From Candidatus Adiutrix sp. (GTDB lineage Bacteria > Desulfobacterota > Desulfarculia > Adiutricales > Adiutricaceae), in the NCBI GenBank assembly GCA_031286085.1, contig JAITUX010000164.1, positions 1-10,024 on the forward strand: 10,024 bases of DNA, in the 5' to 3' direction. Made by a program: the position numbers and the translations under genes. This document shows, one piece after another, positions 1 to 7,683 of this stretch (positions within the stretch are counted from its first letter, which is position 1; every line of letters begins with the position of its first letter). The notes beneath the pieces are model-generated. The model was not told where the DNA came from and ran no database searches. It saw only the letters and a program-made list of their open reading frames with translations.

Positions 1-611
1 ATGACCGTGTGGGGGCGGTAGTGGATGAACTTGGGGCGCTTGTCGAAGAAGGCGCAGTCGTATTCGTCGCCTTCCATTATGAACCATTCGCCCCGGGGAA
101 GCCGCCAGGGATGGGGGAAATCGAGGCCGGCCCCGCCGATGAGAAAGCCGGGGTCCAGCCCCCCGGCCTCGAAGATCTTGGCGGCCAGGGCCGTGGTGGT
201 GGTCTTGCCGTGGCAGCCGGCCACCACCAGGTTGCGGGTGCGGTTCAAAAAAAGCCGGTTCAGGGCCTGGGGCAGGGAGAGGTAGGGCCGGCCCAGTTCC
301 TTCAGACGGGCCAGGACCGGGAAGGAGCGGGTGACCACGTTGCCCACCACGACCAGGTCGCTGTCCGGGGGCAGGGTTTCCGGCCCGTAGCCGGAGAAGA
401 CGGGCAGACCCAGGCCGGCCAGGACTTCGCTCATGGGCGGATAGATGGGGCCGTCCGAACCGGTGACCCGGTAGCCGGCCTCGCTCAGCAGGCCGGCCAG
501 GGCGGCCATGGCCACGCCGCCTATGCCCAGGAGATGGATTTTTTTGTCCGCGGGCGGCCCGGCCAGGAAGTCCGGCGGTATGAAGTTGAGCCCGGGGTCA
601 AGTTCCGTCAC
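1..611 (-). CDS. mpl: UDP-N-acetylmuramate:L-alanyl-gamma-D-glutamyl-meso-diaminopimelate ligase (Mpl), N-terminal part, cut by window edge
   Basis: Mpl re-attaches the recycled tripeptide L-Ala-gamma-D-Glu-mDAP to UDP-MurNAc in the cytoplasm, using ATP, so it belongs to peptidoglycan recycling. About 203 residues are visible. They show the N-terminal nucleotide-type motif GIGGVAMAALAG (29-40), NVVTR (91-95), the Mur-ligase P-loop GCHGKTTTT (132-140), FLIGG (156-160), then EGDEYDCAFFDKR (180-192) followed by PKFIHYRP. That last stretch is the signature separating Mpl from MurC. The P-loop has Cys133 where Thr is usual. I place the start at the GTG at 611-609: it has GGAG at 617-620 on the same strand, five bases upstream, and the preceding gene trkH stops 36 bases away, so the two are probably co-transcribed. 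The GTG start explains why simple ATG searches miss the gene. The central and C-terminal ligase domains lie outside the window. Family assignment is firm; the exact start is likely. Confidence 0.93.
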   Translation of the reverse strand, partial: MTELDPGLNFIPPDFLAGPPADKKIHLLGIGGVAMAALAGLLSEAGYRVTGSDGPIYPPMSEVLAGLGLPVFSGYGPETLPPDSDLVVVGNVVTRSFPVLARLKELGRPYLSLPQALNRLFLNRTRNLVVAGCHGKTTTTALAAKIFEAGGLDPGFLIGGAGLDFPHPWRLPRGEWFIMEGDEYDCAFFDKRPKFIHYRPHTV

Positions 612-647
612 GTGTTCTCCATATTTCTTTTTGCGTTCCAGTATTTT

Positions 648-2105
648 TTAGCGGAGCCAGAACTGCGGCTGGAAAAGGATGAGTATGGCGAAGAATTCCA
701 GGCGGCCCAGGAGCATCTCCAGGATGAGGATGGCCTTGGCCGGCGAGGACAGCGGGGCGAAGCCCAGGCCCAGGTCCAGGCCCACGTTGCCCAGGGACGA
801 AGCCGAGGCGGCCAGGGCGGAGAGGATGTCCAGGTCCAGGGCGGTCAGGGCCAGGGCGGAGGCGGCCAGGACGACCATGTAAAGGACCCAGAAGGACCAG
901 ACCGCGGTCATGAGCCGCTCGGGTATGGGCCGCCCGCCCAGGCTTATTCCTATGACCGCCCGGGGGCGGATGTGCTGGCGCAGGGCTCGGTGGAGCCCTT
1001 TGAAAACGAGTATCCAGCGCACGCATTTTATGCCGCCGCTGGTGGAGCCGGCGCAGCCGCCCAGAAAGAAGAGGCTGAAGAGCAGGCCCTGGGTGAAGCC
1101 GGGCCACTTAAGCCAGTCGGCGCTGGTGAAGCCGGTGGTGCTGACCACCGAGACCACCTGGAAAAAGGCCTGGCGCAGGGCGGCCCAGGGGCTTAACTCC
1201 AAGCCGGCGGCCAGGAGCGAGGCGGCGATCAAGAGGGCGCTCAGGATTATGATAAGGGTATAGACCCTGGCCTCGGCGTCCCGGAACAGGCCGCGCCAGT
1301 CGCCCCGGCAGGCCTGGTAGTAAAGGGCGAAGTTCAGGCTGCCCAGGAACATGAAGACGGTGAAGAGAATCTCCAGGCCCGGGTGGCCGTAGTGGCCTAT
1401 GGACAGGTCGCGCGTGGTGAAGCCGCCGGTGGAGATGGCGCTCAGGCCGTTGCAGAGGGCCTCGAACCAGGAGAGGCCTCCGGCCCGGGCCAGGATAACC
1501 AGGGCGGCGGTCAGGCCCAGGTAGATGAGCCAGAGTATCTTGGCGGTCTGGGCGACGCGGGGCCTTAAGCGCACCTGGCCCAGGGAGCTTTCGTTGCGGA
1601 AAAGGTGCATGCCGCCCAGGCCCAGGAAGGGCAGCACGGCCAGCATGAGCACGATGACCCCCATCCCTCCCAGCCAGTGGGTCAGGGCCCGCCACAGCAA
1701 AAGGCTTGGCGGCAGTTCGTCCAGGTGGGTCAGTATGGTGGCCCCGGTGGTGGTGAAGCCGGAGACGGATTCAAAAAGGGCGTCCATGAGGCCGGGGTTA
1801 AGGCCGCTCAGGGCGTAGGGCAGGGCCCCGGCCGCGGCGATGAGGGGCCAGGCCAGGCCCACCGCGGCCAGGCCGTCCCGCCCCCTTATTTCCGAGGTTT
1901 CGGCCCGCCGGCGGCCCAGGCGGATGAGGAGGCCGGCGGCCCCGGCCGCGATCAAGGCCGAAAGGCCGAAGGCCGGGCCGGCGCCGTCGCCCAGGAAAAA
2001 GGCCGGCCCGGCCATGAGGCCCATGATCAAGGCCAGGAAGGCGAGGATGAGGCCGCAGAGATAGGCGATGAGGGGCGGGTTTATGGCCAGCTTGGCATGC
2101 AGCAT
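648..2105 (-). CDS. trkH: TrkH-family potassium uptake channel subunit
   Basis: This 485-residue integral membrane protein forms the K+ pathway of the Trk system, gated by the cytoplasmic TrkA ring. It has the four membrane-pore-membrane repeats of the SKT superfamily. The selectivity-filter loops are visible as TTTGAT (118-123), STGGFT (225-230), STTGFT (322-327) and SSLGNVG (436-442), each with its filter glycine. The family signature GGCAGSTSGGIK lies at 349-360 and supplies the intramembrane loop region, and LLGRLEFF (465-472) is the usual C-terminal TrkH motif. Length matches the family. The ATG at 2105 is chosen because the protein then begins just before the first membrane helix; the upstream AAGGG is only a modest ribosome site. 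Its partner trkA is the next gene upstream, but a strong terminator lies between them. mpl follows 36 bases downstream. I see no clear sigma70 promoter in the trkA-trkH gap, so expression may depend on terminator read-through or a promoter I cannot recognise. Confidence 0.95.
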   Translation of the reverse strand: MLHAKLAINPPLIAYLCGLILAFLALIMGLMAGPAFFLGDGAGPAFGLSALIAAGAAGLLIRLGRRRAETSEIRGRDGLAAVGLAWPLIAAAGALPYALSGLNPGLMDALFESVSGFTTTGATILTHLDELPPSLLLWRALTHWLGGMGVIVLMLAVLPFLGLGGMHLFRNESSLGQVRLRPRVAQTAKILWLIYLGLTAALVILARAGGLSWFEALCNGLSAISTGGFTTRDLSIGHYGHPGLEILFTVFMFLGSLNFALYYQACRGDWRGLFRDAEARVYTLIIILSALLIAASLLAAGLELSPWAALRQAFFQVVSVVSTTGFTSADWLKWPGFTQGLLFSLFFLGGCAGSTSGGIKCVRWILVFKGLHRALRQHIRPRAVIGISLGGRPIPERLMTAVWSFWVLYMVVLAASALALTALDLDILSALAASASSLGNVGLDLGLGFAPLSSPAKAILILEMLLGRLEFFAILILFQPQFWLR

Positions 2106-2137
2106 TTAAAACCGCCCTTGATAAAGTACTAAACAAT

Positions 2138-2161
2138 GAGCCGGCCGGCGTCAGCCGGCTC
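2138..2161 (-). other. Hairpin in the trkH leader
   Basis: A perfect 8-bp inverted repeat, GAGCCGGC / GCCGGCTC with an 8-base loop, lies about 33 bases upstream of the trkH ATG. It is not followed by a T-tract on the minus strand, so it does not look like a terminator. It may be an RNA stability or leader structure, or chance in GC-rich sequence. Confidence 0.45.
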
Positions 2162-2167
2162 ACCAAT

Positions 2168-2225
2168 ATAGAGCCAAATTAAAAAGGGTCCGGCTAGGCC
2201 GGCCCTTTTTAATTTGATGCTCTAT
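2168..2225 (-). terminator. Long intrinsic terminator hairpin at the trkA stop codon
   Basis: The core is a perfect 13-bp stem, AAATTAAAAAGGG (2176-2188) with CCCTTTTTAATTT (2203-2215). It continues inward, after one bulged base, as CCGGC (2190-2194) with GCCGG (2198-2202) around a TAG loop. Beyond a small internal loop the arms extend again as ATAGAGC (2168-2174) with GCTCTAT (2219-2225), so the structure includes the trkA TAG stop (2222-2224). Having A-tract, GC stem and T-tract in both orientations, it could work on either strand, but only minus-strand transcription is expected here. It should end the metG-trkA transcript before trkH. Confidence 0.85.
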
Positions 2226-3583
2226 CTGGCGCCCAGGAGTTTTTCCACGGCGCTGATGGCCTCGGGCCTGGTCACCACGGCCAGGATGTCGCCGGCCTGG
2301 ACGACCGTGCCGCCCCGGGGGATGTTGACCTCATCGCCCCGGGCCAGGGCCGTGGCCAGGGCGCCGGCGGGGAATTTCACGTCCATGAGCCTTTTCCCGG
2401 CCAGGGGGCTCCAGGACGGCACCTGGAATTCGATTATTTCCGCGTCTTCGCTTATCAGGGCGGCCACGGAGATGACCCGGCCCCGGCGCAGGTATTTCAG
2501 CACGGCCCGCGCCGCGGCCATGCGGGCCGAGACCATGGCCCCCAGGCCGATGGCCGACACCAGGGGGGCGTAGGAGTAGCGGTTGACCCGGGTGATGGTC
2601 TGGCGGGCGCCCAGGCGCTTGGCCACCAGGCAGGAGATGAGGTTTTTCTCGTCGTCGGTGGAGAGGGCGATGAAGGCGTCGGTCTCGCCGACGTTCTCGT
2701 CCAGCAGAAGGTCCTGGTCGGTGCCGTCGCCGCAGATGATCATGGCCCCGGGGAGGCGGTGGCTCAGGTATTCGCAGCGGCGCTGGTTCATCTCGATGAG
2801 GGTGACCTTGAAACCCCGGGGGTCGGAGGTCAGGCGGCGGGCCAGGTGATACCCCACTTCCCCGCCGCCGATTATGGTCACCTGCCGCACCGGGTCCATG
2901 CTCAGGCCGAAAAAGGCCTTCACCTTGTCCACGTCCAGGTCGGCGGCGGCGGCGTAAATGAGGTCGCCGGCCTTGAGTATGGTGTCGCCCCGGGGAATGA
3001 GAAGCTGGTGGTGGCGGTGGATGGCGGCCAGGAGGAGGCTCGGCTGGTTTTCTATGTGAATCTTGGCCAGGGGCTTGTGCAGGAAGGGATGCCCTGGAGG
3101 CAGTCTCAGGCCCACCAGGTGCAGGCGGCCGTGGGCCACTTCGATGACGTCCGCGGCCCCGGGGAACTTGATGAAGTCCATGATGGTCTCCACCGCCTCG
3201 AAGCCGGGGTTGATCAGGAAGTCGATGCCCAAGTCGTCCTGGAAGCGCTTTTCGTCGAAGAAGTCGTAGAAGGCCGAGGAACGGATGCGGGCCAGGCGCT
3301 TGGTTTCGGGCGAAGCCAGAAGCTGGGCCAGGCGGCAGGCCAGGATGTTGGTTTCGTCGTTGCCGGTGACGGCCACCAGGAGGTCGGCTTCGGCCAGGCC
3401 GGCCGAAGAGAGGACGCCCGGGTCGGCGCCCTGGCCGCAGATGACCTGGATATCCATGACCTCGGTGGCCTGGTCCAGGCGGGCCTGGTCCCTATCCACC
3501 AGGGTCACGTCAACCTTTTCCCGGGTCAGCCGGCCGGCGATATGCCAGCCGACGTCCCCGGCGCCCAGGACCACAACTTTCAT
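2222..3583 (-). CDS. trkA: Trk system potassium uptake regulatory protein TrkA
   Basis: This 453-residue peripheral membrane protein binds NAD(H) and ATP and controls the TrkH K+ channel. It has the full two-repeat TrkA layout: a first RCK-N Rossmann domain with GAGDVG (7-12) and Asp30 at the end of the second strand, a first RCK-C domain (about 140-225), a second RCK-N with GGGEVG (239-244) and Glu264 in the equivalent acidic position, and a second RCK-C (about 370-453). Length is normal for a tandem TrkA rather than the single-domain KtrA/KtrC type. The start is fixed by the overlap TGATG with the metG stop: one base is shared, and there is no good Shine-Dalgarno just upstream, so translation is probably coupled to metG. 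A strong terminator follows within a few bases and separates it from trkH. Confidence 0.96.
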   Translation of the reverse strand: MKVVVLGAGDVGWHIAGRLTREKVDVTLVDRDQARLDQATEVMDIQVICGQGADPGVLSSAGLAEADLLVAVTGNDETNILACRLAQLLASPETKRLARIRSSAFYDFFDEKRFQDDLGIDFLINPGFEAVETIMDFIKFPGAADVIEVAHGRLHLVGLRLPPGHPFLHKPLAKIHIENQPSLLLAAIHRHHQLLIPRGDTILKAGDLIYAAAADLDVDKVKAFFGLSMDPVRQVTIIGGGEVGYHLARRLTSDPRGFKVTLIEMNQRRCEYLSHRLPGAMIICGDGTDQDLLLDENVGETDAFIALSTDDEKNLISCLVAKRLGARQTITRVNRYSYAPLVSAIGLGAMVSARMAAARAVLKYLRRGRVISVAALISEDAEIIEFQVPSWSPLAGKRLMDVKFPAGALATALARGDEVNIPRGGTVVQAGDILAVVTRPEAISAVEKLLGAR

Positions 3584-5505
3584 CAGGAGACCCGGCTGCC
3601 GGGAGCGATAATGGCGGAGGGGGCGATTAGGGCCAGTTCTTCGCCGTCCGGCGTGCGCCGGGAGGCGGCCAGGACCATGCCCTGGGAGGTTATGCCCATG
3701 AGTTTGGCCGGGGCCAGGTTGGCCGCCACCACCACCAGGCGGCCGACCAGGTCCTCGGGCCGCAAGTGCCGGGCCAGGCCGGCGACTATGGTGCGCTCTT
3801 CCGTCCCCAGGTTGAGCTTGAGCTTAAGGAGCTTGTCGCTCTTGGGCACGGCCTCGGCCGCCAGCACCTCGGCCACGCGCAGGTCCAGGCGCCTGAATTC
3901 GTCTATGGTGACCAGTTCCGGGGCCAGGGGTTCCGCCTTGGGCGAAGGGCTTGGCGGGGCCGCCGGTTTTTCGGCCTGGGCGGCGAGGCCGCCGCCGAAT
4001 TCCACCCGGGGGAAGAGGGCCGGCCCGGCCGCCGCCGGCCGGCCGGGGACCAGGTTCCGGCGCGGCCCGGCCAAATCCATATCCATCCGGGCGGGGTCCA
4101 GGCCCAGGCGGCGCCATATCTCTTCGCCGGTGCGGGGCATGACCGGCCAGACCATGGCCCCGGCCAGGGCCAGGCCCTCCACCAGGCTCCGCAAAACCGC
4201 GGCCAGGCGCCCGGCCTTGGCGGGGTCCTTGGCCAAGGCCCAGGGGGCCTCGACATCGATGAGCTTGTTCAGGGCGCCGACTAGTTCCCAGGCCGCGGCC
4301 AGGGCCTTGTGGACGGCCAGGTTTTGAAAGTGGGCCCGGTATTCTTCCGCCAGGCGGACGGCCAGGTCACGCCCCGGGGTCTCCTCCATATCCGCGGGCA
4401 GAACGCCCCCGCCGAAGCGGGCCAGCATGGCCAGGGAGCGCTGCCAGAGATTGCCCAAATCGTTGGCCAGGTCGGAGTTGTAGCGGGCCACCAGGGCGTC
4501 TTCCACGAATTCGCTGTCCAGGCCGAAAGCCATGTCCCGGGCCAGGAAGTAGCGGAAGGCCTCTACCCCGTAAACCTCGGAGAGGCCCAGGGCGTCCACG
4601 GCGTTGCCGACGGATTTGCCCATCTTGGCCTGGCCCAGCTGCCAGTAGCCGTGGACGTTCAGGTGCTGAAAGAGGGGCAGGCCCGCGCTTTTGAGCATGG
4701 TGGGCCAGAAGACGGCGTGGGGTTTCAGGATGTCCTTGGCGATGAAGTGCTGGGCGTGGGGCCACCAGCGGCCGAAGGGTTCGTCGTCCGGCCAGCCGAT
4801 GACGCTTATGTAGCTGATGAGGGCGTCGAACCAGACGTAGGTGACGAACTTGTCGTCGAAAGGCAGGTCGATGCCCCAGTCGAGGCGGCTCTTGGGCCGG
4901 CTGATGCACAGGTCTTCCAGGGGTTCCCGCAGAAGCCCCAGCACTTCGTTGCGGTAGCGTTCGGGCCGTATGAAGTCGGGGTTTTTTTTCAGGTGGTCTA
5001 TGAGCCAGTCCTGGTAGGCGCTCATGCGGAAGAAGTAATTCTCCTCCTCCACGTAGCCGGGCTTGGTGCGGTGGTCCGGGCAGAGGCCGTCGACCAGTTC
5101 CTTCTCGGTGTAGAAGCGTTCGCAGCCCACGCAGTAATGGCCGCCGTAGCGGCCGAAATAAATGTCGCCCCGGCGTTCGACCCGGTCCAGGAAGGCGGTC
5201 ACGGCCCTGACATGGCGGTCCTCGGTGGTGCGGATGAAGCCGCCCGGTTCCGCGTTGAGCCGGGGCCAGGTCTCCCGGAAGAGGCCGCTGATGTGGTCGG
5301 CGTACTCAAGGGGGCTCTGGCCGTTCTTGGCCGCGGCCTGGGCTATCTTGTCGCCGTGTTCGTCGGTGCCGGTGATGAAGAGGGCCTCCCGGCCCGCCAG
5401 CCGGTGAAAGCGGGCGAAGGCGTCGGTGATTATGGTGGTGTAGGCGTGCCCCAGGTGAGGCCGGGCGTTGACGTAATATATGGGCGTGGTGGCGTAGAAG
5501 CGCAT
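3583..5505 (-). CDS. metG: Methionyl-tRNA synthetase with C-terminal tRNA-binding domain
   Basis: Charges tRNA-Met with methionine in the cytoplasm. The 640-residue protein is a class I synthetase: HLGH (17-20) is the HIGH motif and KMGKS (294-298) the KMSKS loop, with Gly in place of the first Ser. The connective peptide has a probable zinc site, Cys125-x2-Cys128 and Cys142-x2-His145. The anticodon-binding helical domain covers about 330-470. A Pro/Ala-rich linker (about 505-530) leads to an EMAP/Trbp111-like OB domain (about 533-640) with DLRVAEVL and ANLAPAKLMGITSQGM, which aids tRNA binding and dimerisation. The ATG at 5505 has GGGAAGG eight bases upstream. Its TGA shares a base with the trkA ATG. 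Only 42 bases separate it from the upstream kinase gene, and these hold the end of a terminator-like hairpin but no evident promoter. Transcription may therefore come from read-through or from a promoter inside the kinase gene. Confidence 0.97.
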   Translation of the reverse strand: MRFYATTPIYYVNARPHLGHAYTTIITDAFARFHRLAGREALFITGTDEHGDKIAQAAAKNGQSPLEYADHISGLFRETWPRLNAEPGGFIRTTEDRHVRAVTAFLDRVERRGDIYFGRYGGHYCVGCERFYTEKELVDGLCPDHRTKPGYVEEENYFFRMSAYQDWLIDHLKKNPDFIRPERYRNEVLGLLREPLEDLCISRPKSRLDWGIDLPFDDKFVTYVWFDALISYISVIGWPDDEPFGRWWPHAQHFIAKDILKPHAVFWPTMLKSAGLPLFQHLNVHGYWQLGQAKMGKSVGNAVDALGLSEVYGVEAFRYFLARDMAFGLDSEFVEDALVARYNSDLANDLGNLWQRSLAMLARFGGGVLPADMEETPGRDLAVRLAEEYRAHFQNLAVHKALAAAWELVGALNKLIDVEAPWALAKDPAKAGRLAAVLRSLVEGLALAGAMVWPVMPRTGEEIWRRLGLDPARMDMDLAGPRRNLVPGRPAAAGPALFPRVEFGGGLAAQAEKPAAPPSPSPKAEPLAPELVTIDEFRRLDLRVAEVLAAEAVPKSDKLLKLKLNLGTEERTIVAGLARHLRPEDLVGRLVVVAANLAPAKLMGITSQGMVLAASRRTPDGEELALIAPSAIIAPGSRVS

Positions 5506-5530
5506 GGCTGGGGCCTTCCCTTCGTTTTTG

Positions 5531-5567
5531 AAAAACAGCCCGGCTTTTCAAGCCTCAGGCTGTTTTT
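5531..5567 (-). terminator. Intrinsic terminator or attenuator overlapping the kinase stop codon
   Basis: The outer stem is a perfect 10-bp repeat, AAAAACAGCC (5531-5540) with GGCTGTTTTT (5558-5567); the inner stem is GGCTT (5542-5546) with AAGCC (5550-5554). On the minus strand the 5' arm lies in the last codons of the histidine kinase gene and the kinase TGA (5548-5550) is in the loop. The 3' arm ends in GGGCTG followed by five T. A following AAAAAC could pair with the T-tract, which may weaken termination. It lies just ahead of metG and so may act as a partial terminator. Confidence 0.65.
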
Positions 5568-7518
5568 TCCTGAGGCACCTGGCCAGGGTTGAAAACAATT
5601 CCTGCACGTTGAAGGGCTTGTTTATATGGTCGTCCATGCCGGCCTTGAGGCTCAGTTCGCGGTCGCCCTGCATGGCGTTGGCGGTCATGGCCACTATGGG
5701 CAGTTCGTTGAATTTCCCCAGTTCCCTGATTTTCCTGGTGGCCTCTATGCCGTCCATCTCCGGCATTTGAATGTCCATCAGCACCAGGTCGTATCTTTTT
5801 TCCTGGACCAGGCGCACGGCCTCCAGGCCGTTGTTGGCCAAATCCACCTCCAGCCCGGCGTTTTTGAGGATGCGGCTGGCCACCAGCTGGTTGACCTCGT
5901 TGTCCTCGGCCAGGAGTATCCTGGCCCCCAGGTAGTCATTGACCAGGGCCATCTCGGGGGATTTTTTGAGTTTTGATTCCCGGCTGGGCAGCTCCCGCCC
6001 GAAGATGTCCATAAGCATGTTGAGCATGGTGGACGGGGACAGGGGCTTGGTCATGACGTTGCGGATGCCGCTTCTGCGGGCCAGGTCCAGGACGTCGTCG
6101 CGGTTGTAGGCCGTGGCCATGATTATGACCGGCAGTTCCTTGGCGGGGATGATTTCATGGATCCTGTCGGCGGTCTGTATGCCGTCCATGTCCGGCATTT
6201 TCCAGTCGATGATGAGGAGATCGAACTTGCGGTCCCGCCGGCTGAAGTCCTGGATCAGGTCCACGGCCGCGAAGCCGCTGTCGGCGGTCATGACGGTGAA
6301 GCCCAGGTTCTTGAGAAACTCCTTCATTATCTCCAGGGCCACCAGGTTGTCGTCCACCACCATGGCGGTGAGCCCCCGGAAATCCTTGCGCTTGACAATG
6401 TAGCGCCGGGCAACGGCGTGGACGCCGAAGGAGGCGGTGAAGGTGAAGGTGCTGCCCAGGCCCGGTTCGCTGTCCACCCAGATGCTGCCGCCCATCATCT
6501 CCACCAGGCGCTTGGAGATTATGAGGCCCAGGCCCGTGCCGCCGAAGAGGCGGGCGGTGGAGGATTCGGCCTGGGTGAAGGCCTGGAAGAGGTTCTGGAC
6601 CTGCCCGGGGGAGAGGCCGATGCCCGTGTCCTGGACTTCGAACCGCAGGGTGACCCGGTCCGGGCTCTCCGCCTCCGTGGAAACCCTTAAGGAGATCTGG
6701 CCGGTGTGGGTGAACTTGACCGCGTTGCTGGAGAGGTTCGAGAGAACCTGGGTCAGGCGGATCTGGTCGCCCACCAGGCCCACCGGCGTATCCGGGGGCA
6801 CCTGGAGAAGGTATTCCAGGCCTTTTTCGCTGGCCCTGGCGGAGCTTAAATCCACCACGGTCTGGAGCACGTCTTCGAGATTGAAGGGCACCTGCTCCAT
6901 CTCCAGCTTGCCGGCCTCGATCTTGGAAAAATCCAGGATGTCGTTGATGATGCGCAGAAGGGTTTTGGCCGCGCCCTCGGCCTTCTGGAGGTAGTCCAGC
7001 TGGGTATCGTTGACCTCGGTCTGCATGGTCAGGTGCAGGAGGCCCAGGATGGCGTTCATGGGGGTGCGGATTTCGTGGCTCATGTTGGCCAGGAATTTGC
7101 TCTTGCTCCGGTTGCTGTCCTCGGCCGCGTCCTTGGCCCTTTTCAGGTCCTCGGCCTCCAGGGCCAGATCGTTTACGTCCGTGAAGCAGTTCAGGACGCC
7201 CGGCCGGCCGTCATACTCGATCGGGCCGGCGTCCAGGAGCATGGCCCAGGCCCGGCCGTCGGGCCGCCTGACGACCACGGGCCGCCGGCTGAGGCCGCCG
7301 CGGCCGGTCATCTCCTGGGCCAGAATAGGCGGAAGTGCCTCGTCCTGGTAGAGCCCGGCCAGCAGGTCGCCGGGGCGGAGCCCGGTGAATCGGCCGGCGA
7401 AGGGGGTGAGGAACTCGACAACGCCATCGACGGTGACTATGAGGCATACGGGGGCGGAATCGACCATCCGGCTTGGGAACTGGCGTTCACGGTCCCGTTC
7501 TTCAAGGTCTCTGAGCAT
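5548..7518 (-). CDS. Soluble hybrid sensor histidine kinase (PAS-HisKA-HATPase-REC-REC)
   Basis: This 656-residue hybrid kinase autophosphorylates on His and relays phosphate through its receiver domains. From the ATG at 7518 the order is: a short helical lead, a PAS domain (about 15-115), a coiled-coil linker, and HisKA with the H-box FLANMSHEIRTPMNAILG and phospho-acceptor His148. The HATPase follows, with N-box Asn265, DTGIG (297-301) and GGTGLGL (326-332). REC1 has the acidic pair in VVDDN, Asp438 and Lys491; REC2 has AEDN (537-540), Asp582, Thr612 and Lys634. Both receivers keep their key residues. There is no transmembrane segment, so it senses a cytoplasmic signal, and no HPt domain, so a separate HPt protein or response regulator is expected. 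The family (BarA/Lux-like hybrids) is clear; the signal is not. The open frame reaches a TTG at 7569, but the ATG at 7518 has CAGG six bases upstream and fits the start of the PAS-leading helix. A strong sigma70-type promoter lies about 100 bases upstream. Confidence 0.95.
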   Translation of the reverse strand: MLRDLEERDRERQFPSRMVDSAPVCLIVTVDGVVEFLTPFAGRFTGLRPGDLLAGLYQDEALPPILAQEMTGRGGLSRRPVVVRRPDGRAWAMLLDAGPIEYDGRPGVLNCFTDVNDLALEAEDLKRAKDAAEDSNRSKSKFLANMSHEIRTPMNAILGLLHLTMQTEVNDTQLDYLQKAEGAAKTLLRIINDILDFSKIEAGKLEMEQVPFNLEDVLQTVVDLSSARASEKGLEYLLQVPPDTPVGLVGDQIRLTQVLSNLSSNAVKFTHTGQISLRVSTEAESPDRVTLRFEVQDTGIGLSPGQVQNLFQAFTQAESSTARLFGGTGLGLIISKRLVEMMGGSIWVDSEPGLGSTFTFTASFGVHAVARRYIVKRKDFRGLTAMVVDDNLVALEIMKEFLKNLGFTVMTADSGFAAVDLIQDFSRRDRKFDLLIIDWKMPDMDGIQTADRIHEIIPAKELPVIIMATAYNRDDVLDLARRSGIRNVMTKPLSPSTMLNMLMDIFGRELPSRESKLKKSPEMALVNDYLGARILLAEDNEVNQLVASRILKNAGLEVDLANNGLEAVRLVQEKRYDLVLMDIQMPEMDGIEATRKIRELGKFNELPIVAMTANAMQGDRELSLKAGMDDHINKPFNVQELFSTLARCLRKKQPEA

Positions 7519-7614
7519 TAGGTACCTGGTTTTCGCTGATTCCGGGCGCGGCCGGACGCCCGCGGCCAATCAAGGCCGGGGCTTTGGGTCCCTAAGTTTA
7601 ATTTCCGTTATTGA

Positions 7615-7643
7615 ATTATATATTAACAAGTCAATCTTGTAAA
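7615..7643 (-). promoter_or_regulatory. Sigma70-type promoter for the hybrid kinase gene
   Basis: On the minus strand, -35 TTTACA (7643-7638) and -10 TATAAT (7620-7615) are separated by exactly 17 bases. The -10 is perfect and the -35 matches five of six. It lies in an AT-rich patch between GC-rich genes. Transcription would begin near 7608, about 90 bases before the kinase ATG. Confidence 0.75.
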
Positions 7644-7650
7644 TGCCGGC

Positions 7651-7664
7651 GCCCCGCCGGGGGC
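7651..7664 (-). terminator. GC-rich hairpin after the four-cysteine gene, possible weak terminator
   Basis: GCCCC (7651-7655) pairs with GGGGC (7660-7664) around a 4-base loop, about 20 bases past the small gene's stop codon. No T-tract follows on the minus strand, so intrinsic termination is doubtful. It could be an RNA 3'-end stabiliser or chance. Confidence 0.3.
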
Positions 7665-7683
7665 GGTCCGGGCCGAAAGGGCG

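Noticed and set aside
9..1196. 395-codon plus-strand open frame
   Set aside because: It spans the antisense of mpl and trkH, crosses their gap, and is Gly/Gln-rich without structure.
2759..4327. 522-codon plus-strand open frame
   Set aside because: It is antisense to trkA and metG, both unmistakable. Its Arg/Gly/Ala-rich product has no domain character, and it arises because high-GC codon use removes stops from the opposite strand.
4309..5592. 427-codon plus-strand open frame
   Set aside because: It lies antisense to metG for nearly its whole length and has no recognisable motif or ribosome site supporting it.
7519..7569. TTG start at 7569 extending the hybrid kinase by 17 residues
   Set aside because: There is no ribosome site before the TTG, the added residues are unlike a PAS-leading helix, and an ATG with CAGG at proper spacing is available at 7518.
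7615..7634. TTGACT as -35 for the TATAAT at 7615-7620
   Set aside because: The spacer would be only 8 bases. The TTTACA just upstream gives exactly 17 and is the better partner.
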